DNA from: Kangiella geojedonensis
Lineage (GTDB): Bacteria > Pseudomonadota > Gammaproteobacteria > Enterobacterales > Kangiellaceae
Length of the DNA: 64,000 nt
Assembly: GCF_000981765.1 (NCBI RefSeq)
Contig: NZ_CP010975.1
Coordinates: forward strand, 744,001-808,000
Direction of reading: 5' to 3'
Part shown: piece by piece, positions 57,274 through 64,000 of the stretch
Layout of the letters: every line of letters starts with the position of its first letter
Numbering within the stretch: the first letter of the stretch is position 1
Notes under the pieces: model-generated
The model's database searches: none
Told to the model about the DNA's origin: nothing
What the model saw: only the letters and a program-made list of their open reading frames with translations
Program-made: the position numbers and the translations under genes

Positions 57274-58299
57274 TTATTCGCCTTTGTAAATTTTGATGGC
57301 TTGTTGGCCGTTACTGGTTTTCCAGCCGTGGTACATGCCTTCGGTGTTGAAACTTGCCATGATGTTGGCGCCTGCGTCTAAGCCGATAACGCCACCGTCA
57401 CCGCCCATCTCGACTAACTTGTCATGAATCACTTCGTCAGCAGATTCTTGTATGCCTTGGCGCTTGTATTTAACTCGAGCGCAAATATCGTAGGTCACCG
57501 CGGCGCGGATAAAGTATTCGCCGTGGCCGGTGGCAGAAACACCGCAGTTTTTATCGGCGTAAGTGCCTGCACCAATCACTGGCGAGTCACCAATACGGCC
57601 GTAGCGTTTGTTGGTCATGCCGCCAGTTGAAGTCGCTGCGGCGATGTTACCGTCTTTGTCGAGGGCTACTGCGCCGACCGTACCAAACTTAGAGTTTTTG
57701 GCTTCGTCTTCAGAAAGCTCTGGCTTTTCTGGCGTGTGTTTTAAGACTTTTTCTAGTTGATCCCAACGGCGCTGAGTGAAGAAGTATTTTGTGTCGACCA
57801 GTTCAAAGCCTTGTTCTTTAGCAAATTCCTCAGCTCCCTCGCGAGACATCATAACGTGAACCGAGTCGGTACGAACTTTATCTGCTAATAAAATAGGGTT
57901 TTTGATATGACTGACGCCAGCTATAGCGCCTGCTGATAAGTCTTCGCTGTACATAATCGAGGCATCCAGCTCGTTAACGCCTTCATGGGTAAATACCGCG
58001 CCTTTACCAGCGTTAAACAACGGCGAGTCTTCCATGATGACGATGGAGGCTTTAACGGCGTCGATACTGTTGCCGCCTTGTTCTAGGACTTTGTATCCCG
58101 CTGCCAGCGCCTCATCCAGCTTCTCACGGTAAGCCTTTTCGGCTTCTGGCGTCATGTTCTTTTTAAGGATAGTGCCCGCGCCACCATGAATTACGAGCCC
58201 ATAAGGGCGCTCAGGTTTTGTGGCTAATGCGCTAAAGCTTGCTGCTAGGAGAGCGGTCAACGTAAGTGTTTTAAGTAGTTTTGTCATAGTCGCCATCAT
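57274..58299 (-). CDS. Exported isoaspartyl peptidase / type 2 asparaginase
   Basis: 341 residues with a signal peptide (TLTLTALLAASFSALA) followed by YGLVIHGGAGTI. The Ntn-hydrolase cleavage site is in KFGTVGAVALDKDGNIAAATSTGG, where Thr becomes the nucleophile after self-cleavage. GDSPVIGAGTYAD and ATGHGEYFIR are conserved. It hydrolyses isoaspartyl dipeptides and asparagine, here probably in the periplasm. Several close ATGs (58299, 58296, 58287) could start it. Confidence 0.9.
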   Translation of the reverse strand: MMATMTKLLKTLTLTALLAASFSALATKPERPYGLVIHGGAGTILKKNMTPEAEKAYREKLDEALAAGYKVLEQGGNSIDAVKASIVIMEDSPLFNAGKGAVFTHEGVNELDASIMYSEDLSAGAIAGVSHIKNPILLADKVRTDSVHVMMSREGAEEFAKEQGFELVDTKYFFTQRRWDQLEKVLKHTPEKPELSEDEAKNSKFGTVGAVALDKDGNIAAATSTGGMTNKRYGRIGDSPVIGAGTYADKNCGVSATGHGEYFIRAAVTYDICARVKYKRQGIQESADEVIHDKLVEMGGDGGVIGLDAGANIMASFNTEGMYHGWKTSNGQQAIKIYKGE

Positions 58300-58371
58300 T
58301 TAATTTTTTATTAAAGTTTTTATGTTCTATCACATGGTAGGCGTGTTGTTAACTCTGATCTGTGATGGTGC

Positions 58372-58392
58372 GCAGAATTGAACAAATTCTGC
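58372..58392. repeat. Short hairpin repeat (GCAGAATT/AATTCTGC)
   Basis: GCAGAATT-GAACA-AATTCTGC, with 13 bases (GAACAAATTCTGC) identical to part of the 49568 element. It lies just upstream of a Fur-controlled promoter. Confidence 0.4.
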
Positions 58393-58423
58393 TTGATTTC
58401 AATGCGCATGAGAATTATTCTCA
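58393..58423 (+). promoter_or_regulatory. Promoter with a perfect palindromic Fur box
   Basis: TTGATT (58393-58398), 17 bp, TATTCT (58416-58421). TGAGAATTATTCTCA (58409-58423) is a perfect palindrome with the 7-1-7 Fur layout and 13 of 15 consensus positions. It covers the -10. Confidence 0.78.
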
Positions 58424-58480
58424 TTTTGATGTTAAGTTTAACAGATTCATCACCAAACAATTATAAAGAAGGACAATCGA

Positions 58481-58729
58481 ATGATAAATTACGTGATAAA
58501 CGCATGGTTGGATAAGCGCCAGCCACACTTGGAACTGGTGGAGCAAAACAGTGGGCAGGTGGTTCGTCGGTGGCAAGGGCGTCGCTTACAGGAGCTGTTT
58601 AATTCAGGCCTGATCAGCTATCAAGAATTACAGACCAGTAGCCAGACGCAGCTGAAAAAGCTGGTAAAGGCTCTGATCTTAGAAGTTACTTGCGAAGAGC
58701 TGTGCGGTCGCTGCTTATACCAGAGCTAG
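58481..58729 (+). CDS. Small Fur-controlled protein with a C-terminal CX3CX2C motif
   Basis: 82 residues, mostly helical and basic. The end reads ALILEVTCEELCGRCLYQS, giving CX3CX2C close to the C-terminus. There is no signal peptide. AAGGACAATCG precedes the ATG. I cannot name the family. With the Fur box it is probably made under iron starvation, perhaps as a small iron or Fe-S-linked adaptor; that is inference from context only. It converges with rnt and ends 4 bases into it. Confidence 0.7.
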   Translation: MINYVINAWLDKRQPHLELVEQNSGQVVRRWQGRRLQELFNSGLISYQELQTSSQTQLKKLVKALILEVTCEELCGRCLYQS

Positions 58730-59376
58730 TCGTCTTTAGATTGTTCTAGCTCAGCCACAAAATTCTCGTCAGCTTGCGCCAAATTAGCGCGATTGACTAG
58801 GTGACAAAACAGCTCAGCCGTTTTGGTCGCGTCATACAAAGCTGAGTGAGCTTCTTTCTGGCTAAACGTAATTTCCGCGCGTTTACAAGCTTGGGCTAAA
58901 ACCGTGTGGCCTAGCATAAGCGCCGATAAGGATGCCGTATCGAAGCTGGTAAAAGGGTGGAACGGATTACGCTTAATATTAGCGCGTTCGGAAGCTGCGT
59001 TAAGGAAGCTTTGATCAAACCAGGCGTTATGCCCGACGAGAACACAACGGTTACAGTCGGCTTCTTTTTGTTCATTACGCAAATTTTTAAAGATAGACTT
59101 CAGGGCTTCTTCTTCGCTTACTGCGTTGCGTAACGGGTTCTCAGGGTCGATGCCTGTAAACTCTAACGCTCGTTGCTCAATATTAGCCCCTTCAAATGGC
59201 TCAACGTTGAAGTGGTAGCTTTTATTCACTTCCAGCTGCCCTTCGTCGTTATAGCGTGTGGTTACGGCGGCGATTTCGAGCAGAGCATCAGTCTGCGCAT
59301 TAAAACCGCCCGTTTCAACATCCACAACCACTGGGTAAAAGCCTCGAAATCGATTGTTCAGGGGCAGGTTGAGCAT
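58726..59376 (-). CDS. rnt: Ribonuclease T
   Basis: 216 residues of DEDDh exonuclease. Exo I is in PVVVDVETGGFNAQTDALLEIAAV, Exo II is in CVLVGHNAWFDQSF, and Exo III is in AHSALYDATKTAEL. RNase T trims tRNA and other RNA 3' ends. Its position next to pyrC and gloA resembles the gloA-rnt neighbourhood of enterobacteria. Confidence 0.94.
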   Translation of the reverse strand: MLNLPLNNRFRGFYPVVVDVETGGFNAQTDALLEIAAVTTRYNDEGQLEVNKSYHFNVEPFEGANIEQRALEFTGIDPENPLRNAVSEEEALKSIFKNLRNEQKEADCNRCVLVGHNAWFDQSFLNAASERANIKRNPFHPFTSFDTASLSALMLGHTVLAQACKRAEITFSQKEAHSALYDATKTAELFCHLVNRANLAQADENFVAELEQSKDD

Positions 59377-59402
59377 TTAAAGTCCTTAAGCCTTTGTGTG
59401 GG

Positions 59403-60443
59403 CTACTGATCAGCTTTTAGCTTCCACTGAAGCATTTCGTCAGCACAGAATGGTACTAATTTATCATTACCAAGGCATAGGTGCTTTGGAACTTTCCATT
59501 CATCTTTAACTAACGTGATGGTTGCTTCATTTCGAGGCAAACCGTAGAAGTCTGGGCCATGGAAACTGGCGAAGGCTTCTAGACGATCAAGTTTATCCAT
59601 CATCTCAAAGGCTTCCGCGTAAAGCTCAATCGCTGCATAAGCAGTGTAAACGCCAGCACAACCGCAAGCCGCTTCTTTCTTACTTTTAGCATGTGGCGCG
59701 CTGTCCGTGCCTAGGAAGAACTTTGGTGAGCCAGATGTTGCTGCGACTAACAATGCCGCTTGGTGTTCTTGGCGCTTGAGAATCGGTAAGCAATATAAGT
59801 GAGGGCGAATACCGCCAACCAACATGTCGTTACGGTTTAGTAGCAAGTGGTGCGCTGTAATCGTTGCTGCGACATTCGGGCCTTGTTCGTTAACAAAATC
59901 AACCGCATCTTTGGTCGTGATGTGCTCTAGCACCACTTTTAAGTTGGGAAATTTTTCGACCACAGGACGAAGCTTGGTGTCGATAAAGACTTTTTCGCGG
60001 TCGAAAATGTCGATGTCGGCATCCGTCACTTCACCGTGAATCAATAACGGCATGCCCAGCTCAGCCATCTTTTCAAACACCGGATAAGCGTTTTCGATGT
60101 CGGTTAGGCCTGAGTCTGAATTAGTGGTTGCGCCAGCAGGGTATAACTTACAAGCCTTAACAAAGCTACTCTCAACTGCGGCTTCGATATCTTCTGGGCT
60201 AGTGTTATCCGTCAGATACAAGGTCATCAGGGGCTCAAAGTCCATGCTTTCGGTGGTGTGGCGAAGAATGGCCTGACGATAATCATCGGCTTGTTCAACG
60301 TTCGTCACCGGCGGTACTAGGTTTGGCATGACGATAGCGCGAGCAAATTGCTTGGCAGCGTCTTTGACTGTGTGCTGCAAGGAAGCGCCAGAACGAAGGT
60401 GGATGTGCCAGTCGTCTGGACGAGTGATAGTCAATGTTTGCAT
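59403..60443 (-). CDS. pyrC: Dihydroorotase PyrC
   Basis: 346 residues from the ATG at 60443, the class II (PyrC) length; the frame to 60476 lacks a ribosome site. The zinc-site motifs are [24 protein letters not shown] (carbamylated Lys), [21 protein letters not shown] and [14 protein letters not shown]. It makes dihydroorotate from carbamoyl-aspartate in pyrimidine synthesis. Confidence 0.95.
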   Translation of the reverse strand: MQTLTITRPDDWHIHLRSGASLQHTVKDAAKQFARAIVMPNLVPPVTNVEQADDYRQAILRHTTESMDFEPLMTLYLTDNTSPEDIEAAVESSFVKACKLYPAGATTNSDSGLTDIENAYPVFEKMAELGMPLLIHGEVTDADIDIFDREKVFIDTKLRPVVEKFPNLKVVLEHITTKDAVDFVNEQGPNVAATITAHHLLLNRNDMLVGGIRPHLYCLPILKRQEHQAALLVAATSGSPKFFLGTDSAPHAKSKKEAACGCAGVYTAYAAIELYAEAFEMMDKLDRLEAFASFHGPDFYGLPRNEATITLVKDEWKVPKHLCLGNDKLVPFCADEMLQWKLKADQ

Positions 60444-60643
60444 AATAGTCTCTGCTGTGGCCTTTTTAGGCGGCAACCCCAGAAATTGAGGCGGTTGGTA
60501 TCGGCAACGTCGTGTTTGGAGTGAGCACGGGTTTACCTGATACGCTTAATTGTGTTTAATGGCGCGGTATTATACGCAAGTCCTCGCAGTAACTAAACCC
60601 TGTAACTGTAAGAGGCTGTAACCAAAAAATGTCGGGAGGCTCC

Positions 60644-61036
60644 ATGAGATTATTACACACCATGCTGCGTGTTGGTGATTTAGACAAATCCATTCAATTC
60701 TATAGCGGTATTATGGGGATGAAACTTCTTCGTAAGCATGATTATGAGTCTGGTCGTTTTACTTTGGCGTTCTTGGGTTACGGTGAGGAAAAAGATAATA
60801 CTGTATTAGAGCTGACCCATAACTGGGATACCGACAGTTACGAAAAAGGCGAAGGCTTTGGGCATATCGCGATTGCGGTGGATGATGTGTATGCCGCTTG
60901 TGAAAAGATTCGTGACGCTGGTGGTACGATTGTGCGTGAACCAGGCCCGATGAAGCATGGAACGACTGTATTAGCCTTTGTAGAAGACCCCGATGGCTAT
61001 AAAATCGAATTATTAGAAGATAAACATAACGCTTAA
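60644..61036 (+). CDS. gloA: Lactoylglutathione lyase (glyoxalase I) GloA
   Basis: 130 residues from the ATG at 60644 (GGGAGG before it). Metal ligands appear in [30 protein letters not shown] and KIELLED. It converts the methylglyoxal-glutathione hemithioacetal to S-lactoylglutathione. It is divergent from pyrC/rnt. Confidence 0.95.
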   Translation: MRLLHTMLRVGDLDKSIQFYSGIMGMKLLRKHDYESGRFTLAFLGYGEEKDNTVLELTHNWDTDSYEKGEGFGHIAIAVDDVYAACEKIRDAGGTIVREPGPMKHGTTVLAFVEDPDGYKIELLEDKHNA

Positions 61037-61068
61037 TTGTTAGCGCTAAATAACTTTAAGAGAATATC

Positions 61069-61476
61069 ATGAGCGAAGAGAACTCAGTGGAAAAAGTCGC
61101 TATGCCAAAAGGCGTAAAAAATGTATTGCTAATAAATCTTGTCATCATCGCCGTTGCTGCGTGGGCAATATTTAATATGTACACCGAAACGGGCGCCGAG
61201 ATTTTAATCGCCTTCGCCACTTGGTCGCTACTGGGCACTTTAGTGTTTTGTGAAATTGTGCTGTTGAGCAAAATGCGAAAGGCCTGGGGGATGTTGAGAG
61301 CCTTGATTTATACCATTGCTTTACTGCAAGCGTTAACCACCATGGTGCTGACCAAAGACTTCTTATCCTTGTGGGGTGTGTTGGCGTTCTTTGGATCTTT
61401 GTTTGTGGTGATTTATTTGATTGGTTTACGTGGCTATTTGAACAGCGACGGCTTTAAGCGGTGGTTCGGAAGCTAA
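61069..61476 (+). CDS. Four-helix membrane protein of unknown function
   Basis: 135 residues with about four helices (VLLINLVIIAVAAWAIFNM; ILIAFATWSLLGTLVFCEIVLL; ALIYTIALLQALTTMV; LWGVLAFFGSLFVVIYLIGL) and a short charged N-terminus. It follows gloA by 32 bp and may be cotranscribed. No family recognised. Confidence 0.7.
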   Translation: MSEENSVEKVAMPKGVKNVLLINLVIIAVAAWAIFNMYTETGAEILIAFATWSLLGTLVFCEIVLLSKMRKAWGMLRALIYTIALLQALTTMVLTKDFLSLWGVLAFFGSLFVVIYLIGLRGYLNSDGFKRWFGS

Positions 61477-61502
61477 ACTGTATGTGTTAACGAAAAGGAA
61501 CT

Positions 61503-61958
61503 ATGATGAAAAAACTATTAATGAGTTTGTTTTTGCTGGGTGTTGTGGGCATAGCATCGGCTTCAGATGATATATCTCAAAGCCATAAAAATGCTGCCCT
61601 TGAATTACTTTCAACCATGAAAATGGGGGAGCAATTTTCTGGGGCATTGGAAACGTCTATCGATGCGCAACTCAAAATGAACCCAAGTATGGCTCGTTAC
61701 AGACAAACATTTTTGGACTTTTATGACCAATATGTCCGTTGGGAAGACGTGAAAGAGCGCTTTGCGATGTTGTATGCAAAAAACTTTACGCAATCTGAAA
61801 TTGAAGATATCAATGACTTTTACTCAACTCAGACTGGTCAGAAAGTTGCTCTTTTAACCACTACGTTAATGGAAGAGGGGATGCGGTTAGGGGAGCAATT
61901 AGTTTTGGAAAATCAATCTGAGTTGGTTCGAATGATTCAAGAAGCTGATAAACAGTAA
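61503..61958 (+). CDS. Exported DUF2059 protein
   Basis: 151 residues with a signal peptide (LLMSLFLLGVVGIASA). The DUF2059 pattern is YAKNFTQSEIEDINDFYSTQTGQKV. It is a small periplasmic helical protein of unknown role. AAAGGAACT precedes the first of two adjacent ATGs. Third gene of a probable gloA-led transcript. Confidence 0.85.
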   Translation: MMKKLLMSLFLLGVVGIASASDDISQSHKNAALELLSTMKMGEQFSGALETSIDAQLKMNPSMARYRQTFLDFYDQYVRWEDVKERFAMLYAKNFTQSEIEDINDFYSTQTGQKVALLTTTLMEEGMRLGEQLVLENQSELVRMIQEADKQ

Positions 61959-61983
61959 AGTCTTGTTTAGTGTTCTAAAACGT

Positions 61984-62008
61984 GGGGTAGGCCATAGAGG
62001 CTTACCCC
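61984..62008. terminator. Hairpin between convergent genes, weak T-run
   Basis: GGGGTAGGCC pairs with GGCTTACCCC (one G-T pair) around ATAGA. No clear T-run; likely a bidirectional or Rho-assisted end. Confidence 0.4.
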
Positions 62009-62032
62009 ATAATGATGAATAGCCTGATGGTA

Positions 62033-62971
62033 TTAATAGTCTGATGGGTCGGTGGACATCAGTAGAGGCACGCTAAAAGTCACGCTCCCACCGACATTGA
62101 TATCGACCTGTTGGTTTATATCGGAATTTCCGCTAGCACCACTTCCCACTGGGCTACCAGCAACACAGCTGGCGTTACTAGAGCTACAGCTCCAGTTACC
62201 GCTTAGACTAGAACCTGCAGGGAATATATCCGTAACATTGACGTCGGCTGCATTCATAGGACCATTGTTTGTCACGGTTATTTGATAGTTGACGATTTCA
62301 CCTGGTGAGAAGTTGCCGCTGAGGTCGGTTTTATTGACCACAAGATCGACTTCTGTGTCCCAGCAAACATCCGAAAGGCCCATACGCTGCGAGTTAGGGT
62401 TTGAGCCCGCGTCATCGCCGGTGAAGTATTGCATGGTTACGGCGGTAACTTGGTCGTTTCCTGAGTCAAAATCTATATTACCATCATCACTGGTTGATGC
62501 AGCAGAAGCGCGCCCTTCCCAGCCATCGAAATAGCTTTCATTGTCCGCAATAACAGCGTTCCCTGCTAAAGTGATGTAAGTGGTTTGTTTGGCATTGGTT
62601 CCATCAACATCGATAGTAATGTTGTCATCCCAGCTACTTTGGTCGATGTCTAATACCGAAAACTCTAGGTTTCTTACGGGCGACGAAAAGGTCAGCACCA
62701 AAGTAACTCGTTCGTTAATGTTGACATTGTTATTATCGAAACTGACATTGAAGTAACCAGTATGGCCACCAAAAATATCATTTGGAAAAACGGCGTAAGT
62801 AGGAAAAGCGTCCGCACCGATGAAGTTGTCAGAGTAATCGAAGTTAACATCTAGTCCGTTAACCGTGTAGTTACTCGATAATCCTTCATCTTCCCAATTG
62901 AGACAGGTTCTGGCTTGCACAGAACTTGCGGTAAAAAACGCAACCAAAAAAAGTAATATTGGCTTAGTCAT
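62033..62971 (-). CDS. Secreted protein with a single DUF11 domain
   Basis: 312 residues with a signal peptide (LLFLVAFFTASSVQA). A jelly-roll-like domain is followed by one DUF11 (conserved repeat) domain from VDLVVNKTDLSGNFSPGEIVNYQITVTNNGP to the end. The chain stops at LLMSTDPSDY, earlier than DUF11 domains usually end, and no sorting tail is present, so the C-terminus may be truncated. Surface adhesion or structural roles are typical. Confidence 0.8.
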   Translation of the reverse strand: MTKPILLFLVAFFTASSVQARTCLNWEDEGLSSNYTVNGLDVNFDYSDNFIGADAFPTYAVFPNDIFGGHTGYFNVSFDNNNVNINERVTLVLTFSSPVRNLEFSVLDIDQSSWDDNITIDVDGTNAKQTTYITLAGNAVIADNESYFDGWEGRASAASTSDDGNIDFDSGNDQVTAVTMQYFTGDDAGSNPNSQRMGLSDVCWDTEVDLVVNKTDLSGNFSPGEIVNYQITVTNNGPMNAADVNVTDIFPAGSSLSGNWSCSSSNASCVAGSPVGSGASGNSDINQQVDINVGGSVTFSVPLLMSTDPSDY

Positions 62972-63259
62972 AGGGTAAACATTAAGTCAAATTTGACTTG
63001 ATTGTAGTGAGTTTTTTGGGGTTATCAAGAATTTTCGTATTCGGGCCTAAAAAAACATTACAAAATCTAATCAAAGAGCATTGTTGCCATACTAAATATC
63101 CTGCGAATTTTGCTTGATTAAAAGCCCCGCCACGCTAGGATTAAGACACACCATTTGTAATGGTTTTGTCATGAACTCTTAATGCTTTGTTGTGCAGCAG
63201 CTGTGACGTTCTTGAGCAGCGCTTTATAACAAAGTCGCCTGTCATAAAGGAGGTAATCG

Positions 63260-64000
63260 ATGGAGTTCCTCGATCCTGTACTCCTCGCGAGGATACAGTT
63301 TGCGTTTACAATAGCGTTTCATATTGTCTTTCCCGGCCTGTCCATTGGTCTTGCTGCGTATCTTGCCGTTCTTGAAGCCCTTTGGCTGAAAACCAATAAG
63401 AAAATTTATCTTACTGCCTTTAAGTACTGGTTAAAAATCTTCTCCATTATTTTTGGTATGGGCGTCGTATCAGGCGTCGTGATGAGTTATCAGATCGGCA
63501 CTAACTGGAGTGTGTTCTCTGACAAAACCGGCCCGATTTTAGGGCCTTTGATGGGCTATGAAGTACTCTCAGCTTTTTTCCTTGAGGCGGGTTTCTTGGG
63601 CGTGATGCTGTTTGGTATGGATAAGGTGGGCAAAAAACTCCATTTCTTTGCAACTTTAATGGTTTCAATCGGTACCTTGATGTCAGCATTCTGGATTTTA
63701 AGTGTGAACAGTTGGATGCAAACGCCTACTGGCTATGCTTATAACGAAGTCGGACAGTTTATTGCGGAAGATTGGTTTGAGGTGGTCTTTAACCCGTCGT
63801 TCCCTTACCGATTAGCGCACATGGTTACAGCAGCCTTCTTAAGCTCGGCGTTTCTAGTCGGTGGTGTGGCGGCTTGGCATTTGCTAAAAGAGCGCAAAGA
63901 AAAAGGTAAGAATGAGGTTGCTCGCCTGATGTTCTCCATGGCAATGTGGATGGCGGCTATTGTCGCACCAATTCAGTTATTTATTGGTGACTTGCATGGC
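63260..64000 (+). CDS. cydA: Cytochrome bd oxidase subunit I, CIO type (3' end outside window)
   Basis: The first 247 codons are open to the window edge. AAAGGAGGTAATCG precedes the ATG, a near-ideal ribosome site. FAFTIAFHIVFPG carries the conserved His (heme b595/d side), and GTNWSVFSD, AFFLEAGFLGVMLFG and ILSVNSWMQTP are typical of CydA. IGDLHG near the edge is the form seen in cyanide-insensitive oxidases. It passes electrons from quinol to oxygen. Subunit II should follow outside the window. Confidence 0.93.
   Translation, partial: MEFLDPVLLARIQFAFTIAFHIVFPGLSIGLAAYLAVLEALWLKTNKKIYLTAFKYWLKIFSIIFGMGVVSGVVMSYQIGTNWSVFSDKTGPILGPLMGYEVLSAFFLEAGFLGVMLFGMDKVGKKLHFFATLMVSIGTLMSAFWILSVNSWMQTPTGYAYNEVGQFIAEDWFEVVFNPSFPYRLAHMVTAAFLSSAFLVGGVAAWHLLKERKEKGKNEVARLMFSMAMWMAAIVAPIQLFIGDLHG

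Overview
The window (about 43-45% GC by eye, dense coding on both strands) looks like the chromosome of an aerobic, probably marine gammaproteobacterium. The evidence is the conserved housekeeping set (class Ia nrdAB, rnt next to pyrC and gloA, sodB, bfr/bfd, grxD, a bd-type oxidase), frequent TonB/Fur iron genes, secreted repeat-domain proteins and a GlyGly-CTERM protein. A Kangiella-like or related oceanospirillalean host is my best guess; this is inference, not a database result. I saw no rRNA, tRNA, CRISPR array, prophage or intact insertion sequence.

Layout. 1-5.7 kb: the end of a secreted M14-like peptidase with a GlyGly-CTERM tail, an EamA transporter, a HI0933-type flavoprotein, MtfA peptidase and an AbgT-family transporter. 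5.8-9.9 kb: an AT-rich pair, a periplasmic DUF3857/transglutaminase protein and a Sel1-repeat lipoprotein. 9.9-15 kb: a fused alpha/beta ketoacid dehydrogenase E1 and a reverse transsulfuration pair (cystathionine beta-synthase-like and gamma-lyase-like). 15-21.7 kb: a split membrane/spermidine-synthase-like pair, sodB, an IutA-type ferric aerobactin receptor, and a DUF2157/GDYXXLXY pair. 21.8-27.6 kb: a CzcCBA-type RND metal efflux operon behind a Cys/His-rich exported peptide. 28-35.4 kb: M24 peptidase, nrdB, nrdA with NrdR-like boxes, and an orphan Fe-type ABC ATPase. 35.6-45.8 kb: grxD, an iucABCD-order aerobactin operon, a divergent MFS exporter, a small membrane protein, a PepSY-TM reductase-like protein and a GDPD. 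45.9-49.4 kb: bfr, bfd, a WrbA-like flavoprotein, LysR and a 2-Cys peroxiredoxin. 49.6-52.1 kb: an accessory island with three unknown or defence-like genes, an attC-like site and dispersed repeats. 52.1-64 kb: a gluzincin protease, SOUL protein, GMC oxidoreductase, isoaspartyl peptidase, a small Fur-controlled Cys protein, rnt, pyrC, gloA, a DUF2059 protein, a DUF11 protein and the start of a CIO-type cytochrome bd oxidase.

How it fits together. The dominant theme is iron. Six Fur-box-like sites precede iutA, the Cys/His-rich peptide of the RND operon, the ABC ATPase, iucA, bfd and an 82-residue unknown protein. Together they suggest aerobactin made by IucABCD, exported by the MFS protein, re-imported through IutA, possibly reduced by the PepSY protein, with storage and release by Bfr/Bfd. 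SodB, peroxiredoxin, GrxD and the WrbA-like protein fit the redox side. The most novel parts are the accessory island with an AbiTii-like protein beside an attC-like site interrupted by an inverted-repeat pair, the Fur-box-driven metal efflux operon, and the 82-residue Fur-controlled CX3CX2C protein.
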